This document shows, in pieces, positions 9,274-22,143 of a stretch of 64,000 nucleotides of DNA. The position numbers were made by a program, and so were the translations under genes. Every line of letters begins with the position of its first letter. Positions within the stretch are counted from its first letter, which is position 1. The notes below the pieces were generated by a model. The model had not been told where the DNA came from and searched no databases. It was given only the letters and a program-made list of their open reading frames with translations. Source of the stretch: Amorphophallus konjac. Lineage: Eukaryota; Streptophyta; Magnoliopsida; Alismatales; Araceae. Location of the stretch: assembly GCA_022559845.1 (NCBI GenBank), contig CM040123.1, positions 319,281,933 through 319,345,932 on the forward strand, read 5' to 3'.

Positions 9274-10779
9274 GCTACATGGAGCTCTCTCACGTAGGTG
9301 GAGAAGACTTGGACATACATGTGGATGGCAGCATCAAATAGCAGCAAAAGTTGACCTTGAGGGAGCTTCCACGGTATACATATGGTTGGTGGATGTGGTC
9401 ACCAACCTCTCTTCCCTTCATGAGGATGCAATCACCACTTGTGTCAATAGTGAGCTTAAGCAAACAATTGTTATGTGGGATGTTTTATTCTATAAATAGG
9501 CTTGTGAGGGGAGTTCTTTTGGCCTTGTAAGAGTTTTTTTTTGACTTTGGAGAGTCACATAGGAGTGTTTTAGAGAGCTTTTGTTTGTGGGTTTTTAGGT
9601 TGTTGTTAGTGTGTTGTATGAATGTTGTTGTAATTTTAGTCATTTTTAGCCCTTCACAGCCCCTTTGCATACATATGTATTCTTTATTTCGAAATACTTT
9701 CTTCAGTAAAGTTGTCCATCTCTAAGTGTTCGTCATTTTCTCTTTCTATAACTTTTTCTAAACCTCCACTATTTTTGAGTTATTCCCCAATTTCTAACTT
9801 ACTGTTCTGTGCGGTCACTGTTCATCCGAGATGATAGTCTCTGCCATTTCTCCATTTTGAAACCCTTTAAATCCTCTGTTCTCTCTGAGTTCTTCATAAA
9901 AATTGTTCTTCTCTTGTAGATATAACTTTTCTTCTTCTACCACATCTTTCAATTCTTCTTCGTGTTTAAGTTATAATTAATTTTCTAAGGTTCTATTTTC
10001 TACCCAGTCACTATTCACCCGCGCCCATAGATGCCGATTTTTCACATTTTTCACCTTCGTCCTCTCATTTTATGTCTCTGAGTTCTTCATCAAACTTCCT
10101 TATCTCTTCGCCCTCTACAACTTTCTCTTCTTCCATTTCTTCTAATTCTTTTTGGATGTTTAATTATTTTCTGTCTTTTCAACCCCTATGTTCAATATAA
10201 TTTCAGTGTATTCAACTTGATATTTTTCTCACTTCTTCTATCTATCTCCCTCTTCCCTACTTCTTCACACATCCCAAGGAGGATCTTCATCTCCCGGTTC
10301 TCTCGACGTCGGATTCTACGGCGGGGTGATCTTCATCCAAGGCCTGACACGGAGACGGCGACGTCATTCTTCATCTCGGCTTGATTTATTTCTAATTTTC
10401 CCTTAATATTATTAATGTTATATTTTTAGTTTTTATAAGATGTTGTAATCTTCATTAGTAATAAAAATGAATTTTGTACAATTATTTTCCTCCTTCCATC
10501 TCTTTCCAAATTCTAATCTCAACCTTCTCATATTCTTTAGCTATATTTATTTTTAGTTAATTCATGCAATTCATTTTTTCCTATTTTAGATTCACTCAAA
10601 AACTCGCTTTTCAAAACATAAGATTTGTCCAACTTACCTAAAATGAAATATTTCTTCTCTGTGGGATCGACCCGTCATTCACCACTTTACTTAAATTTTA
10701 TATCTTTTAAGTGAGTGAGTCCGGTTAATTTGTGAAATTATGGCACGGTATTTTTGAACGACGGGTGCCGAGCGCATCA
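9274..10779 (+). repeat. 5' LTR of A, part to the right of E
   Basis: Matches 36943-41698 (with D removed) from gctacatggagctctctc to the end at catca. The first roughly 503 bp of this LTR, seen at 36440-36942 in the other copy, lie off the left edge beyond E. The two LTRs differ by many substitutions (about 90% alike by eye), so A is older than B or C. Confidence 0.9.
9491..9498 (+). promoter_or_regulatory. TATA box of A 5' LTR
   Basis: The sequence tataaata stands in the 5' LTR. The corresponding segment is missing from the 3' LTR, where LINE D replaced 32 bp (9473-9504 equivalent). Confidence 0.65.
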
Positions 10780-10784
10780 ATTTT

Positions 10785-10802
10785 TGGCGCCGTTGCCGGG
10801 GA
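10785..10802 (+). other. Primer binding site of A (tRNA-Asp type)
   Basis: TGGCGCCGTTGCCGGGGA lies five bases after the LTR end. This is the known Athila-type primer site, complementary to the 3' end of plant tRNA-Asp. Confidence 0.9.
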
Positions 10803-12364
10803 AGGAAAATTAATTTTTTTATAGTTGGATATTCTTGTGTTTGATGTGTATATTTGTATACTAATTTTTTTATTTTTATTTTACAGAAAAAATAAAAAAA
10901 ATCAGAAAATCAAAGAAAGAAAAATCGGACCAGAAATTCTAAGAAAATGAAGCGTCGCTGAAAGTCTGGAACTTTAACAGTGAAGCGTCGCTAAAGGGTT
11001 GAAACGTAGAAACATGTTCTATTTTTTCGATTTTTGAAAAATCTAAAAAATTTCTGAAAAATATATAAAAATCAGAAAAAAATCAGAACACACAAAAATA
11101 TCATTTTAGGCTTCATTTTGTAATATATTTGTATGTATTTGTTATTTTATTATTTATAACTTCTTGCATTCATGTCTTATTAAAAAATTTAGAAAAAAAT
11201 AAAAAAATAAAAAAAATCTCTGAAAAAAAATAGAAAATTGAAAATCACAAATTTTTTTTTGATTTCATGCTATCATGTTTTCATTGTTAATGCATATTAT
11301 TCATATATTTTAGTTGATTCGTCATTTATTTACATCAATTGAAAATTTCAAAAAAAAATACTCTCTGAAAAAAATCAAAAAAAATTCAGAGTTAAGTTCT
11401 CATTTTTCTTAATCTTCCAATAATAAAAAAAAGAGAACGAGGGATTACGTTACAAGTAAGTACCATAAACCTATCTCATTTTTGTTATTTCCTTAATACT
11501 CTTGCATATTGTAGTTACATAGCTTCATTAATTAAAAAAAAATTCTTCACTTGAACCAAATAAAAAAATCTCATTCCAAGATTAGGTCATGTATCATGTA
11601 GGTTGCATTAATTTTATTCCATAATTGTATTTTAGAAAATAATTGTTCATACATTTGCATATTAAACCCCTTGTCTGAACCTATTTGGTACATCTCATTC
11701 TTCAAAACACTCTAAGGGCACTACCCCTAAACAAGATAAGGTGGAGATTTTATCACCTTTTCTTAGCCCACAAATCATAATTTTCTTCATCTTTACATCA
11801 CCTAAACCATAAATAAAATTCAGTAGACGTTGACCCTATGATCACATTGTGATTCTGGTGTTATTTGGGTTTACCCTCTTATGAAAACCGGTACCTAAGA
11901 CAAGACGGTCGGACGACAAACGCCTTAAGCGGACTAGTGGTTTGACATAATTACGTCCCTACGAAAGTAGGGGGAGCCTCCCACTATCCCACCCATTACC
12001 TGGCCGGTGAAAATATTGAGGGTGAACTTAAGTTTCACTTTAATCATTTTGTGAAACCCCATTTACAGGTCTAGGACACATTTAAGTCATTATGATAATT
12101 TGTGTGACAACTTATTTGTGTTTGCATAAAAATAAAATTAAAAAAATAATTAAAAAAGAAAAAAATCATTCTCTTCTCTCTCTTCATCTTAAGTTATGTC
12201 AAAATAAAAAATAAATAAAAATAAAAAAATCAGTATAAAAAAATCTCTCTCTCATTTTATCCTAATTTATGTAAGGTAGGAGATCTCTACACCCATCTTT
12301 GTTAGGATCCATAAGAGAGATTGAAAGGTTAGTGCATTCTAGAACTCACCATCAACCTAACCTC
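10803..12364 (+). other. A leader, no gene seen
   Basis: Very AT-rich, with many runs of A and repeated tctgaaaaaaat/cagaaaaat phrases and no open frame of note. A GC-richer island at about 11820-12010 (around aagacaagacggtcggacg) stands out from it. A GTAAGT at 11456 could be a splice donor, but no matching acceptor was convincing. Confidence 0.5.
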
Positions 12365-13870
12365 ATGGCATACCACAATCAAAATCAACAACAAGTTCAA
12401 CAAGTCGCTCCCAAGCAAATGAAGGAATATTTCTTGTCTGATCAGTACTAACCTTCATTTTATACCCAAGTACCTCAAAATCAAGTAGCCCAATATGAAA
12501 TTAAATCAAGCACCATTTAAATGTTGCCATCCTTCTGTGGCAATACCAATGAGGATCCCTACAGACATCTAGATGAGTTCCTCCAGATTTGCTCAACTGT
12601 GAAAATCTCAAACTTCTCTGATGATGCTCTTAGGCTGACTCTCTTCCCATTCTCTGTCAAAGACAAAGCCAAATATTGGTTAGGAGCCTTGGGTAGATCA
12701 ATTGACACTTGGACAGAAATGTAAAAAGAATATTTGAAAATTTTTTATCCCATAGGGCGAAACAATACCATGAGGAGAGCGATAATTGGATTCACATAAA
12801 ATCCTGGGGAACAAATCCATGAGACATGGGATAGGTTGAAAGATTTGTTAAGGAAATGCCCACATCATGGTCTGTCAAGATGGCAAATAGTTCAAGCATT
12901 CTATGAGGGATTGACTGATAGTTACCATCAAATGGTGGATGCGTCATGTGGGGGCGCTTTTATGAGTAAGAGCGAAGATGAGGCATATGATTTATTCGAA
13001 ATGTTCAGTAAAAATTCAATTAGTTATGCATTGCTCTCATCCTATGAGAGAACGATTGGGTCGACTAAGAAGGGTGGGCTTTATGAAGTGAAGAGCCAAG
13101 TTGAGTGTGAGAATAGGAATGTCTTGACTCAGAAATTGAACAAAATAGAATTGTTGGCGCATAAGATAGAGAAGGTTGATCTCGTAGCTCAAAAGTTAGA
13201 TTAATTGCTATCTAGGCAGGAACCTTCTTCTTCAAGTCCTCGACCTCAACCATTCTCAGCTCCCAGTCATGAAGAGATCTGTGCTCTTTACTCTAGCCCC
13301 GATCATGTGGTAACTGATTGTCCCACTGCAGCCCAGCTTCCCCCATTCATCCAAGAATAAATCTTCACTGCTCAAGGTATCTCTAAGCCTCCTTATGATC
13401 CTTATTCTAACACCTACAATCCAGACTGGAAAAACCACTCGAATTTTTCTTGGAAATCTCAGCAAGGTCCATCTACCCAATCCAATCCCCCTTTTCAAAA
13501 ATAACTCTTTCATGCTCCAATTCAATCTCACCAACATTATCAATCTCCTTTTCACCAAACTCAACACCCAACTCACCAAGCTCATCATAATTTTTCTCAA
13601 TCCAATGCACCTTTTCCACAACAATCTTAACAGACATCACATTATTCTCAGGCCCCGTATCAGCAAGCTCAACTTTCTCAGGGTCAATACCATCAATATC
13701 CTTCTAACCGATTCAATCAAGTTCCATTCCAACCCCCTCCTCAACCTCCGTAGCCCAATTTTGATGAAAAATTCGACCAACTCCAACAACTCTTTCTTTC
13801 TCAGCAACAATCCATTGCTAAGTTGGAAGGTCAGATAAGACAATTAGCAGCAAGTAATGTGAGGAGAGAG
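12365..13870 (+). pseudogene. gag: Athila gag remnant, 5' part
   Basis: Starts at ATG 12365 and can be followed in one frame through several TAA stops, including 12719-12724 and 13199-13204. Conserved gag features remain: DPYRHLDEFLQICSTVK, then KAKYWLGAL with TWTEM, then a block from RLKDLLRKCPHHGL to WQIVQAFYEGL, which is typical Athila capsid sequence. A decayed zinc-knuckle-like segment (CALYSSPDHVVTDC) and a Gln/Pro/His-rich tail follow. The frame is cut at 13870 by element B and resumes at 31122. It cannot make a normal Gag. Confidence 0.85.
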
Positions 13871-14817
13871 TGTTGGGTTCGGTGCAAGTATTCAGAGGGG
13901 GGTGAATGAATATAGCCTATAAAAATTTCGCCCAATTAACAACTAGAATACTAACAAGACAGATTAGATAATCTGAAGGCTAATTAAATCTTCTGTTCAA
14001 CCTGTAAGCAAACAGTTGGAGCGCCCCTATGCAAACATCTAGCGGAAGCAAAAACATATAGAGAAATCAAACCACTGCACAGAGGATTTTTAGGTGGTTC
14101 GGTCCTGCAGACCTACGTCCACCCCTCACTCCCAACCGGAGTGAGGCTTCCACTAGCACAAGCTAGAACGCAGACTCAGTCTGCAACAGGTGCTGCCAAA
14201 CAGCTTGACCGGGGGAACAACCTCCCCTCTTCCTCCAACCGGAGAGACACCCCAAGTGACTCCCAGCCACTTGGAAACTAGAGGTCGAAGACCTCTCTTC
14301 CTCCAGACCAGGAGGGACCCCTGGACTTGCAACCCACAAGCCCAGAACCGGAGACAGGTCTCCCTTCTCCTGAGTCCACAGGAGGAACCCGACCTCTATC
14401 CAGAGAATCGGAAGAACAAGGATAACCAAATGAAAAAGGAAAAATAAGAAATGAAAAATACACAGCGATCGGAAGTCTGTAAATGAAGAACAAGAATGTA
14501 GCTCTCAAAGGAGTAGATCTGGCTTGGACTTGATCCAAACACCAGAGGACAGATCTTCAAGCTTTTCTCATTTCTTCTCTATGAAATCTTTCACACTCTC
14601 TCTCTCTCTTCTCTGCTCTCTTCCTTTTTTCTTCTGCTCTCTTCTCTCTTTTTCTTTCTCGATCTCTCATGAGCTCTCTCTCCTTCTCTTTTTCTTCTGT
14701 CGGTCTCACTCTCTCTCTTCACTCTTCTTCTTCTCTTCTGCTGGATCGAAGTCTCTACACTTCTGCTTTTTTTTCTTTCTCCCCTTCCATCAGCCTTCAA
14801 CTAAGGACGAAGGCTTC

Positions 14818-14825
14818 AATATATA
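14818..14825 (-). promoter_or_regulatory. TATA box of B 3' LTR
   Basis: The minus strand reads TATATATT, followed by GA-rich sequence; the same arrangement is at 28688-28695 in the other LTR. It places the whole motif array in U3, upstream of the promoter. Confidence 0.5.
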
Positions 14826-15016
14826 GCAGCAGCAGGTGGATAAGGGCGCGTGGCTTCCACAATTCCCCCTCAAGTGAATTCACCAGATCCGAGGCAATTC
14901 CATCCACGTGTTAGCATCTGCACACCTCGTCCTCCTGGGATCACGAGCCAGGTCATCAATCTCGGTAAGAATCCCTGTCAGACAGAGTATCGGATTGTCA
15001 GGTTAAGTGAAGAACT

Positions 15017-16960
15017 CTGTATAGACTTGTAAAGACGAACAGGATGTATAGACTTGTGAAATGAGAACACATTGTATGGACTTCAGTTTGAGGCCAACGT
15101 ACAGACATCAATGTATGGACTTTACAAGACAAACAGCAATGTATAGACTCTTCAATCGACAGGCAGACAATGTATATACTTGCTCAGTGTATGGACTTTA
15201 TTAAAAGAACATGCAATGTATATACTTGCTCAGCCTGAAGCAATGTCTAGACTTCAGCTCAAAGCCAGTGTATAGACTTCAACCATGATGCATGCAATAC
15301 AATGCAGATACAGACTGTATAGACTTTGGAGTCTGAGACCAATGTACAGACTTTGACAAGCAGAAGCATGTATAGACTTTACTTAGAAGATGCCCGATGT
15401 ATAGACTTCAATCAACAACCAATGTGAAGACATCACGATGTATAGACTTTCTATATGAAGGGCTGTACATACTTGAACACGGGAGCTCTGAACAGACTTG
15501 ATCAAGGCAAAGCTGAAGCAGTGTATAGACTCTACGAAGCTAAAGCAATGTATATACTTCACATAAGCAGAGCTATGGCATTGTATAGACTTCACGTTGT
15601 GAAGCAATGTATACACTTAGCTGAAGACTGCCAGTCGATGTATAGACTTGGCTGAAGCCAAACGCTGAAGCAATGTTCAGACATTGAAGAACACAACGTA
15701 CAGCAGTGTACAAACTTAGCCAGCAGACTAGTCCGATGTACACACTTGCTCGTTGTTCAGTCTTCATGTACGATGTATGGACTTCAAGTCTAATATGCAC
15801 AATGTACAGTCTTTGCGAAGGTAGTGCATTGTATAGACTTCAGGTGTGAAGACATTGTGAATGCAAATGCAATGTTCAAACTTCAGATGAGAAGACACTC
15901 GCTGTACATACTTGCTGAAGAGAATACAATGTGCAGACTTTGACTCGATGTACAGACTTCACAACTGATGAATGCAATGCAATGCAATGCAATGCAATGT
16001 ATAGACTATGCCTTAGAACGAATGTGCACACTTGAAGAGCATTCAGCAATGTGCAGACTTCAATGCATATGATACAGCCAATGTATGGACTTGAGCAGTC
16101 TGCTGCTGAAACAACCGATGTATATACTTCACAGTCTGCTAAACAAATAATGTATGGACTTGGCCGAGGCAGACTAAAGAAGCACAATGCATGAGCAAGC
16201 CTAACGAATGTACAGACTTTAAGATGTGTAGACTTTGCCAAAGAGCTGGACGATGTACAGACTTGAAACAAGGTGAAGTCTGTACAGACTTGAAGATTCA
16301 CAGTGTGTAGACTTTGGCAAGGCAACGTCGGTAAAGCTCCCAATGTACAGACTTTCAAAGCTGATCGTAGGTAAAGACTCCAATGTGCAGACTTGGAGTT
16401 GCAACGTAGGAATAGATGCCAATGTACAGACTTTGGCAAGCAACGATGTACAGACTTTACCTATTAGTTCAATGTACAGACTTCGAAGCAAATGTGAAGC
16501 CAATGTATAGACTTGCCACCTACCAATGTATAGACTTGGTACAGACTTCACGATGAAAGCATGAACAGTCCGATGTATGGACTTGGCTTTGAGTATGCTA
16601 CAGTCCAGTGTGTGGACTTTGAGTGTTGAGGCATGAACAGTGCAATGTATACACTTCAGCTAAGCAAGCTTCAGTGAATGTATGGATTTTATGAACGATG
16701 CAAACAGCTCTGTATACACTTGACGTAATGCATGCCGATGTACAGACTTCAGTTGAAGCCAACCGAAGAGTGTATAGACTTGTGAGATGCATAGACCACA
16801 GCGATGTGTGGACTTCACCAAGACACTGCATGAACAAGATGATGCAATGTACAGACTTGCTATGTGAGAGCTGCAATGTGTGGACTTTAAACCATGCATG
16901 AGACGAGTGTATAGACATGAACATAACGTGAAGCACACTGATGTAGGAATGTATAGACTT
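15017..16960 (-). repeat. Motif array in B 3' LTR (atgtatagactt type)
   Basis: Roughly 70 degenerate copies of a 12-base core, atgta(t/c)agactt on the plus strand (sense AAGTCTATACAT), spaced 11 to about 40 bp with unrelated spacers. All copies point the same way. A gcaat microsatellite lies near 15973-15999. Confidence 0.88.
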
Positions 16961-17209
16961 GGAATTCTGGGGAGTCGACCCATCTGCAAAGGGGTCGACC
17001 CACTTCTGTCCAAACAATGCAGAGAGTGCTGAAGAACATCTATGCAATCTATATGCTAGAACATTCAAACAGAACGATGCATTCATGACAACATTTCATC
17101 ATCATACATGTTGTTATCAAAACAATATCCAAATGCACTCATCAAAATAGAACAGCATTGCTATCATCAAAATAACATAGCACATGCTTGTGCCTAAGGC
17201 GGCACAACA

Positions 17210-17455
17210 TTCTCCCCCCTTTTGATGATGGCAACACAAAGTGACAGTGAGTCACACAGAATTTTCTCCCCCTTTGACATGATCAAAAAGGGAAAAACAG
17301 TATAAAGAATTTTCTCCCCCTTTGACATGATCAAAAAGGGAAAAACAGTATAAACAAGAGTGCAACATGGCAGTATGCATGCAATAAACTCCCCCTGAAG
17401 GTATGACTCCCCTTGAATTATATCTCCCCCTAAATAATTGTTCCCCCTTTGAGAA
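17210..17455 (-). promoter_or_regulatory. Polypurine tract of B with additional tract-like copies
   Basis: Directly beside the 3' LTR the minus strand reads AAAAGGGGGGAGAA. Six more GGGGA-containing purine runs lie within 240 bp (plus strand near 17271, 17318, 17392, 17408, 17424 and 17442). Two of them lie in a tandem duplication of about 47 bp covering 17262-17354. Multiple polypurine tracts are a known Sirevirus feature. Confidence 0.7.
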
Positions 17456-19445
17456 GGAATATGGACAGATATACAAAGGTAGAGAAGGTAGGAGGGTCAC
17501 TTGACAACAGCTGAATCATTGGTTCAGAGAATAAGCCTGATTATAAACAACAGTTAAGGTATAAGAATCAGCAACATACAGTTTTGACAAAAATTCAGGT
17601 TTAACAGTGATAAATCTAGAGTAAAATAGCTGACTCCTGAAAAAGAGTTTTAGATTCCATTTATAGCAATGAATCTAGGGCACATGGTATTAATAGATAA
17701 GTCAGAAATAATACCCTTTTGTGATTAAACATGGAGGTTCAAGAAAGACAACTTGAATATGTATTGAGAAAAATAATTTTCACTCAATGACTTTTAATTT
17801 CAGAGGGTTACAGCAGTTTGATTTTCATTTTGAAATTTTTTTAGAACCTGAGCTAAGTGAATAGACCAGTGGTATTTATGCTTTTGACATTAGGTGTACA
17901 CCTTGATTAGAGGCAGGTACCCCCAGTTACTAGACATAAACTACTGGATCTATTTCAGATCAAGACCTACAAAGAACAATTTTTCCTTTTGACATTAAGG
18001 GCACACCTTGATTAGAGGCCAGTACCCCCAGTTACTTGGTGAAAAATTCCCCCTATAGATATGACCCTATGAACAGAGATAGTCTAAAGCACTTCATGAC
18101 ATACGAATTCTCCTGCTTCTTTGGAGGAGTTCATAGTTTCTCAGTGCAATCAGCCATTGCTCTGTCACAATGTTCAGTTCTTTACTTGAAGATCTTATTT
18201 ACTGCTGCCCTTATTTATTTTAGAGTGATTGTTTGAAAAACAGTACACATTCTTATTAGCCTGTTCTAGATATTTCCAGATTAACACATTTAGGCATTAC
18301 AAAATAACTTTTTCTATTTTAGCCATAAGACAAAGATTAAGAGTTATAAAAGTTTTCTTTTATCTCAAATTCTGAAGTGCAGACACTTAACTCTCCAATT
18401 TATAAAGGTTAAACCTTTAATTCCTTTCAATTTGTAAGAGAGATTCTTATAAAAGAACAATTGCAATAATCACAGCTCAATATACTAAACCAGAAACAAT
18501 TACTGTTGTTCATTGAAAATGATGGAAAGAAAAAAAATAGCAATAAGCATTATGGTCCAATGGCATCTGATTGTCAAAGAATACGAATGAATTCAATGGG
18601 GACAGTGATAAGTAGCAAGGATTCAATATGATGAACTAAGCTCTCAGCTCCCCCTGACACCATGATGCAAAAGATATGCTATGCATCACACTGCTCTATA
18701 TGCAAACTATGCAACAATGAAACATGAGACAAGTATGCAATCATTTTACTTTTATGCGCCCAAGTCATTTCGTTTTAGATTTTTCAAAATTTAATTATAT
18801 GCAGGACACTGCTCTACATGAAGACAGGACCCATGGTACTAGACGGAGAACCCGGTCTCAAAGACCATCTCACACATGGTAGAAACCTCCGGGCAGATTT
18901 CCCTGCCTTTTAGTAACATACCATTTGATATACCAGAGTTATGCAAGACAATGCAACATAAAGCAGTCCTACATGCATTGAACAGCATCATTGACAATCA
19001 TGCAAATGATGTATGCAGACATAAGACACATGCATTGACTGTGTACACTAAATGAACCATTCACAATCAGCAAGTTATACATTTAACAACAAGCATGCAA
19101 TGCATTAACACAAAGTCTATATAATGCATCGACTGTATTCATTAAACAACCATTCAGCCTCAGTGCAAAATATGGCAAGAGAAGATCATCAGATATATGC
19201 AGAAATGAATTCAATAGCTGAGTCTGGAATGCAGACTGATCAGCTAGACAAGAAGACAACATCAGAAATCAAGCAACCAAATCACCATACAATTCACATC
19301 TTTCATACTCACAAATTCAGATAATGAATTTAAAACAAAGTTCAGAACTGACCTGAAGAGTTGAATCCTGGGGTTTTCTTTTTGAGTGCCTTGGCTAAAT
19401 CAACCCCTTTTATTTCTCTCACCATGGCACACCTACAAGATAAAA
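17456..19445 (-). other. B non-coding interior, where pol would be expected
   Basis: About 2 kb without a supportable open frame on either strand and without copia pol motifs that I can find. It contains a diverged direct duplication of about 50 bp at 17883-17935 and 17988-18035 (core accttgattagagg). It appears to be the 3' untranslated region of a gag-only element. Confidence 0.55.
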
Positions 19446-19624
19446 TCAAGTTGATCCTGCAGGAACCCAAGAAGTCTTGGGTCCTGAATTAACTCTCACA
19501 GGTGTTCTGAATGGTCTCTTAATAGTATTATAATCATAGCCCATCATCTTATGGTTGGACAAGGAATAACCGAATTGACCAGGCTTATCATGATAACTAA
19601 CAGAATTTAAGTTCCTTTTATGCA
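19446..19624 (-). pseudogene. gag: B gag, C-terminal end beyond the C insertion
   Basis: The last part of B's gag frame after C: short repeats such as GYDYNTIKRPFRTP and an end at GPKTSWVPAGST before a stop. GP-x-WVP tails are common just before protease in Sirevirus polyproteins, but here a stop follows and no protease frame continues. Joined to the part at 25796-27545, the gag would be about 640 residues. Confidence 0.65.
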
Positions 19625-21704
19625 TGATGCGGGACGAGACCACGGACACGACAAGCTCGTGACTGTCCCTTAACGAGGGAAGCGTCGGACGTGTGCGGTT
19701 GAGAAACCGACAGTGAGCTAGGGTGGTCGGCTCTCACTTGTGCCCGGATCGAGTCACGGGACGGTCACGCTCTCTCTCGCAGCAGCGGTGATATGAAAAA
19801 TATAGCGAGCTAGATCCTAAAACATGCTCTCTAGCAGCGGCATAAACAAATATATATGAAAATAAGCAAATGCCGAGTGTAGGGAGCGAGAACGATATCT
19901 CCACGCGCTCGACGTGGGGAAGACGGCCCCGGCCGAAACTCGTACTCCCGGAACAATAATACACAGTATTACAGCAATACAACTCGTTGCCCACTCCACG
20001 CAGGGAGGTAAAGGGCTACACAATGGGGCCCGGGAGGACCAAATTCGGGTTGACGGGCGGCTTCTCGCGTTGATTCGGCAACACCCGAACTAGTGATGGT
20101 GGGGCCCACGTGCTGTCCGGAGGGGCCGTGTGGGACCCGGTGGCACCGCTATTGTGGGGACACTTAGGGAAGCGCTCCCCGGGCTGGCGGCACTCTGGTT
20201 CGCCGGCCGGAGGCCGGACGGCTCCGTTCGGCGCCGGTCGGAATAACCGGCCACAGATCTGTAGCTTCTGGTTTTCAGGGCACGCTCCGACGAGAATGGA
20301 CGTTGCGATCAGCCCCGATGTCGGATCGACACAAAACTGGCGCCGTTGGAAATAGCTCTTCAAATACTTCAACCTAGGCCTAGAGATCAGACCTGGATCT
20401 GCACGGATCATGGCTTTAATGAATTTTTGAGTTGCTGTTGCACAGTGACCGGACTCTCAGATCTGCAGAGAATTTGTCTGAGAACTACCTTTGACCGATA
20501 TGTGAACGTCCGAATCGGAAGTGGTGATATTTAGAAAAGTTGTAGGAAATCAAGATAGGAAACCGGAACTATTTTTTATGAAGGGTTTGGAGATGGCTGT
20601 GATTTGTTCTGATTTATTAACTGGAAGGTGGTCGGATCTGGAACTTGGCTGAAAGCACTATAGCAGAGATAGAACACGAATTTTAAAAAATGGATAAAGG
20701 GCGAATCAAAAATCAAGAAAAATGGTGGATGTAGGGGATGATGGAGAGAACTCCCAATAAAATTGGTAGCCTTAACAAAAATCAAAAAGATTGTCGGAGA
20801 TGGGAAACTCAGAGCTGCTGTCACTGTAGATAGGGACATGACAGATCTGGGAGTGATTAAAGACCGAAAATGTAATAATAACAAACGATGGATTTTGGAC
20901 CTGGAATGTTTTGTGGATGATGGGATGGAAGATAGGAACATATCTAAAAAATTACAAATCACGAAGAGGCCGTGGCTGGTATCAGGAATTTCGGGAAGAC
21001 ACCTCTGTCCAGCAGGACAGAAAACTGAAGACGGATTCGCGGCGGCTCGAAGGCGGCACGAACGGCGGTGGCGGCGGCGCAGATGATCACCAGAGATAGA
21101 GGGGAGGGGATAGGAGGTAGAAACCACTCTAGAATTGGAGGTTGGAGGAGATGAACACCAGGGGAGAGGGGAGGGGCTCAAGAATCACTCTTGATTTTCC
21201 AACAATTTTCTCTTCATCCATGCTAACAAATGGAAAATACAACCTTTTATATGCCATGTATCAAACCCATTCTACACCCTTGGATCTAGGGATGGGGATT
21301 GGATGGCTGGGATTAAGTGTGATTAACACACCAAAAATAATAAAATAATAGGGGAGAGGGGCGCCCCCTTGACCAAGGTTAATGGGGTTGGAAAATTAGG
21401 TGACCTACCTTGGACAAATTGAACCACTTGTCTCCCATGTGGTCAATTGGCATTCCAACCTTCTAGATGGCCACCTAGGATGGTTGACCAGCCCCACATG
21501 GTCTAGGTGGACCAATGGGAAAGGGGTGAGGGCCCCTAGCTGGACCTACTACACAATTGCACAAAAACCCACATAATCCATGGGAATGACTCATTGGCTT
21601 ATAAAGCCTTACATTTGTGTACATACTTTCCCAAGGATATAAACACAAACTAAAAGGACATAAATGCAAAAGAAAAAGTACATGCTCGGTGTCGATTCCC
21701 ATCA
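19625..21704 (-). repeat. 3' LTR of C
   Basis: Direct repeat partner of 23712-25790. It contains a minus-strand TATA box (TATAAAAG, 21251-21244). The open frames inside it (for example minus 20576-21181) occur in both LTRs at low conservation and look incidental. Confidence 0.93.
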
Positions 21705-22143
21705 ACTCTCCCCGGGTGGGAGGAACTCGACCCCGTCGGGTAGGGGTAGGGATGCTCGAGTATTCCGGAGGATCCGTCACCGTGCCAAGTAACGCGGGTA
21801 CGCTCCACTCCAAGTGATCGTCACCTGCTCATTCTATATATACTCGATATGCGTGAACTGCTATGGGCTAGAGGTGGACACTCCGGGTGGGGAACTCTCA
21901 AAAGGGAAGGGAGCAGGCTCGAAGACTCACTAGGAATCACCGCTGAGTCCCTATAGGTGACTGATCCGGGTATAGATGTGGAACCGATCCCATACTCATC
22001 GAATGAGTCCACTCGCCTCTTACGCATAAGAGAATGACAACGAGCTTGCACAAGACACATGCAGACTCACCAAACACTAACACACATATGCAAACAACAC
22101 AAATAAGAAACAGACTCATGCATGACTCTAGACAAAACTAGTG

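Larger units (their letters stand above)
13871..17209 (-). repeat. 3' LTR of B (3.34 kb)
   Basis: Direct repeat partner of 27742-31116, highly similar by eye. Minus-strand order: start at 17209, motif array 16960-15017, TATA box 14825-14818, GA-rich (plus-strand CT-rich) start region 14790-14580, end at 13871. Long minus-strand frames such as 15876-16439 come from the motif array and are not genes. Confidence 0.92.

Noticed and set aside
15876..16439. 187-residue minus-strand ORF with repeated KVCT and SLYI phrases
   Set aside because: Direct translation of the B motif array; the phrases are the core motif in one frame.
15017..16960. CRISPR-like array of short repeats and variable spacers
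   Set aside because: Cores are only about 12 bp and degenerate, spacing is irregular (11-40 bp), the array is inside a retrotransposon LTR with a second copy at 28887-30824, and the DNA is from a plant.
20337..20354. Primer-site-like tggcgccgttgg inside the C LTR
   Set aside because: Only the first dozen bases match, it lies within the LTR, and no LTR end is next to it. C's real primer site is at 23697-23708.
20576..21181. 201-residue minus-strand ORF in the C LTR
   Set aside because: Lies in U3/R-U5 of the LTR; the corresponding frame in the other LTR (24617-25048) is disrupted differently, and no domain is seen.
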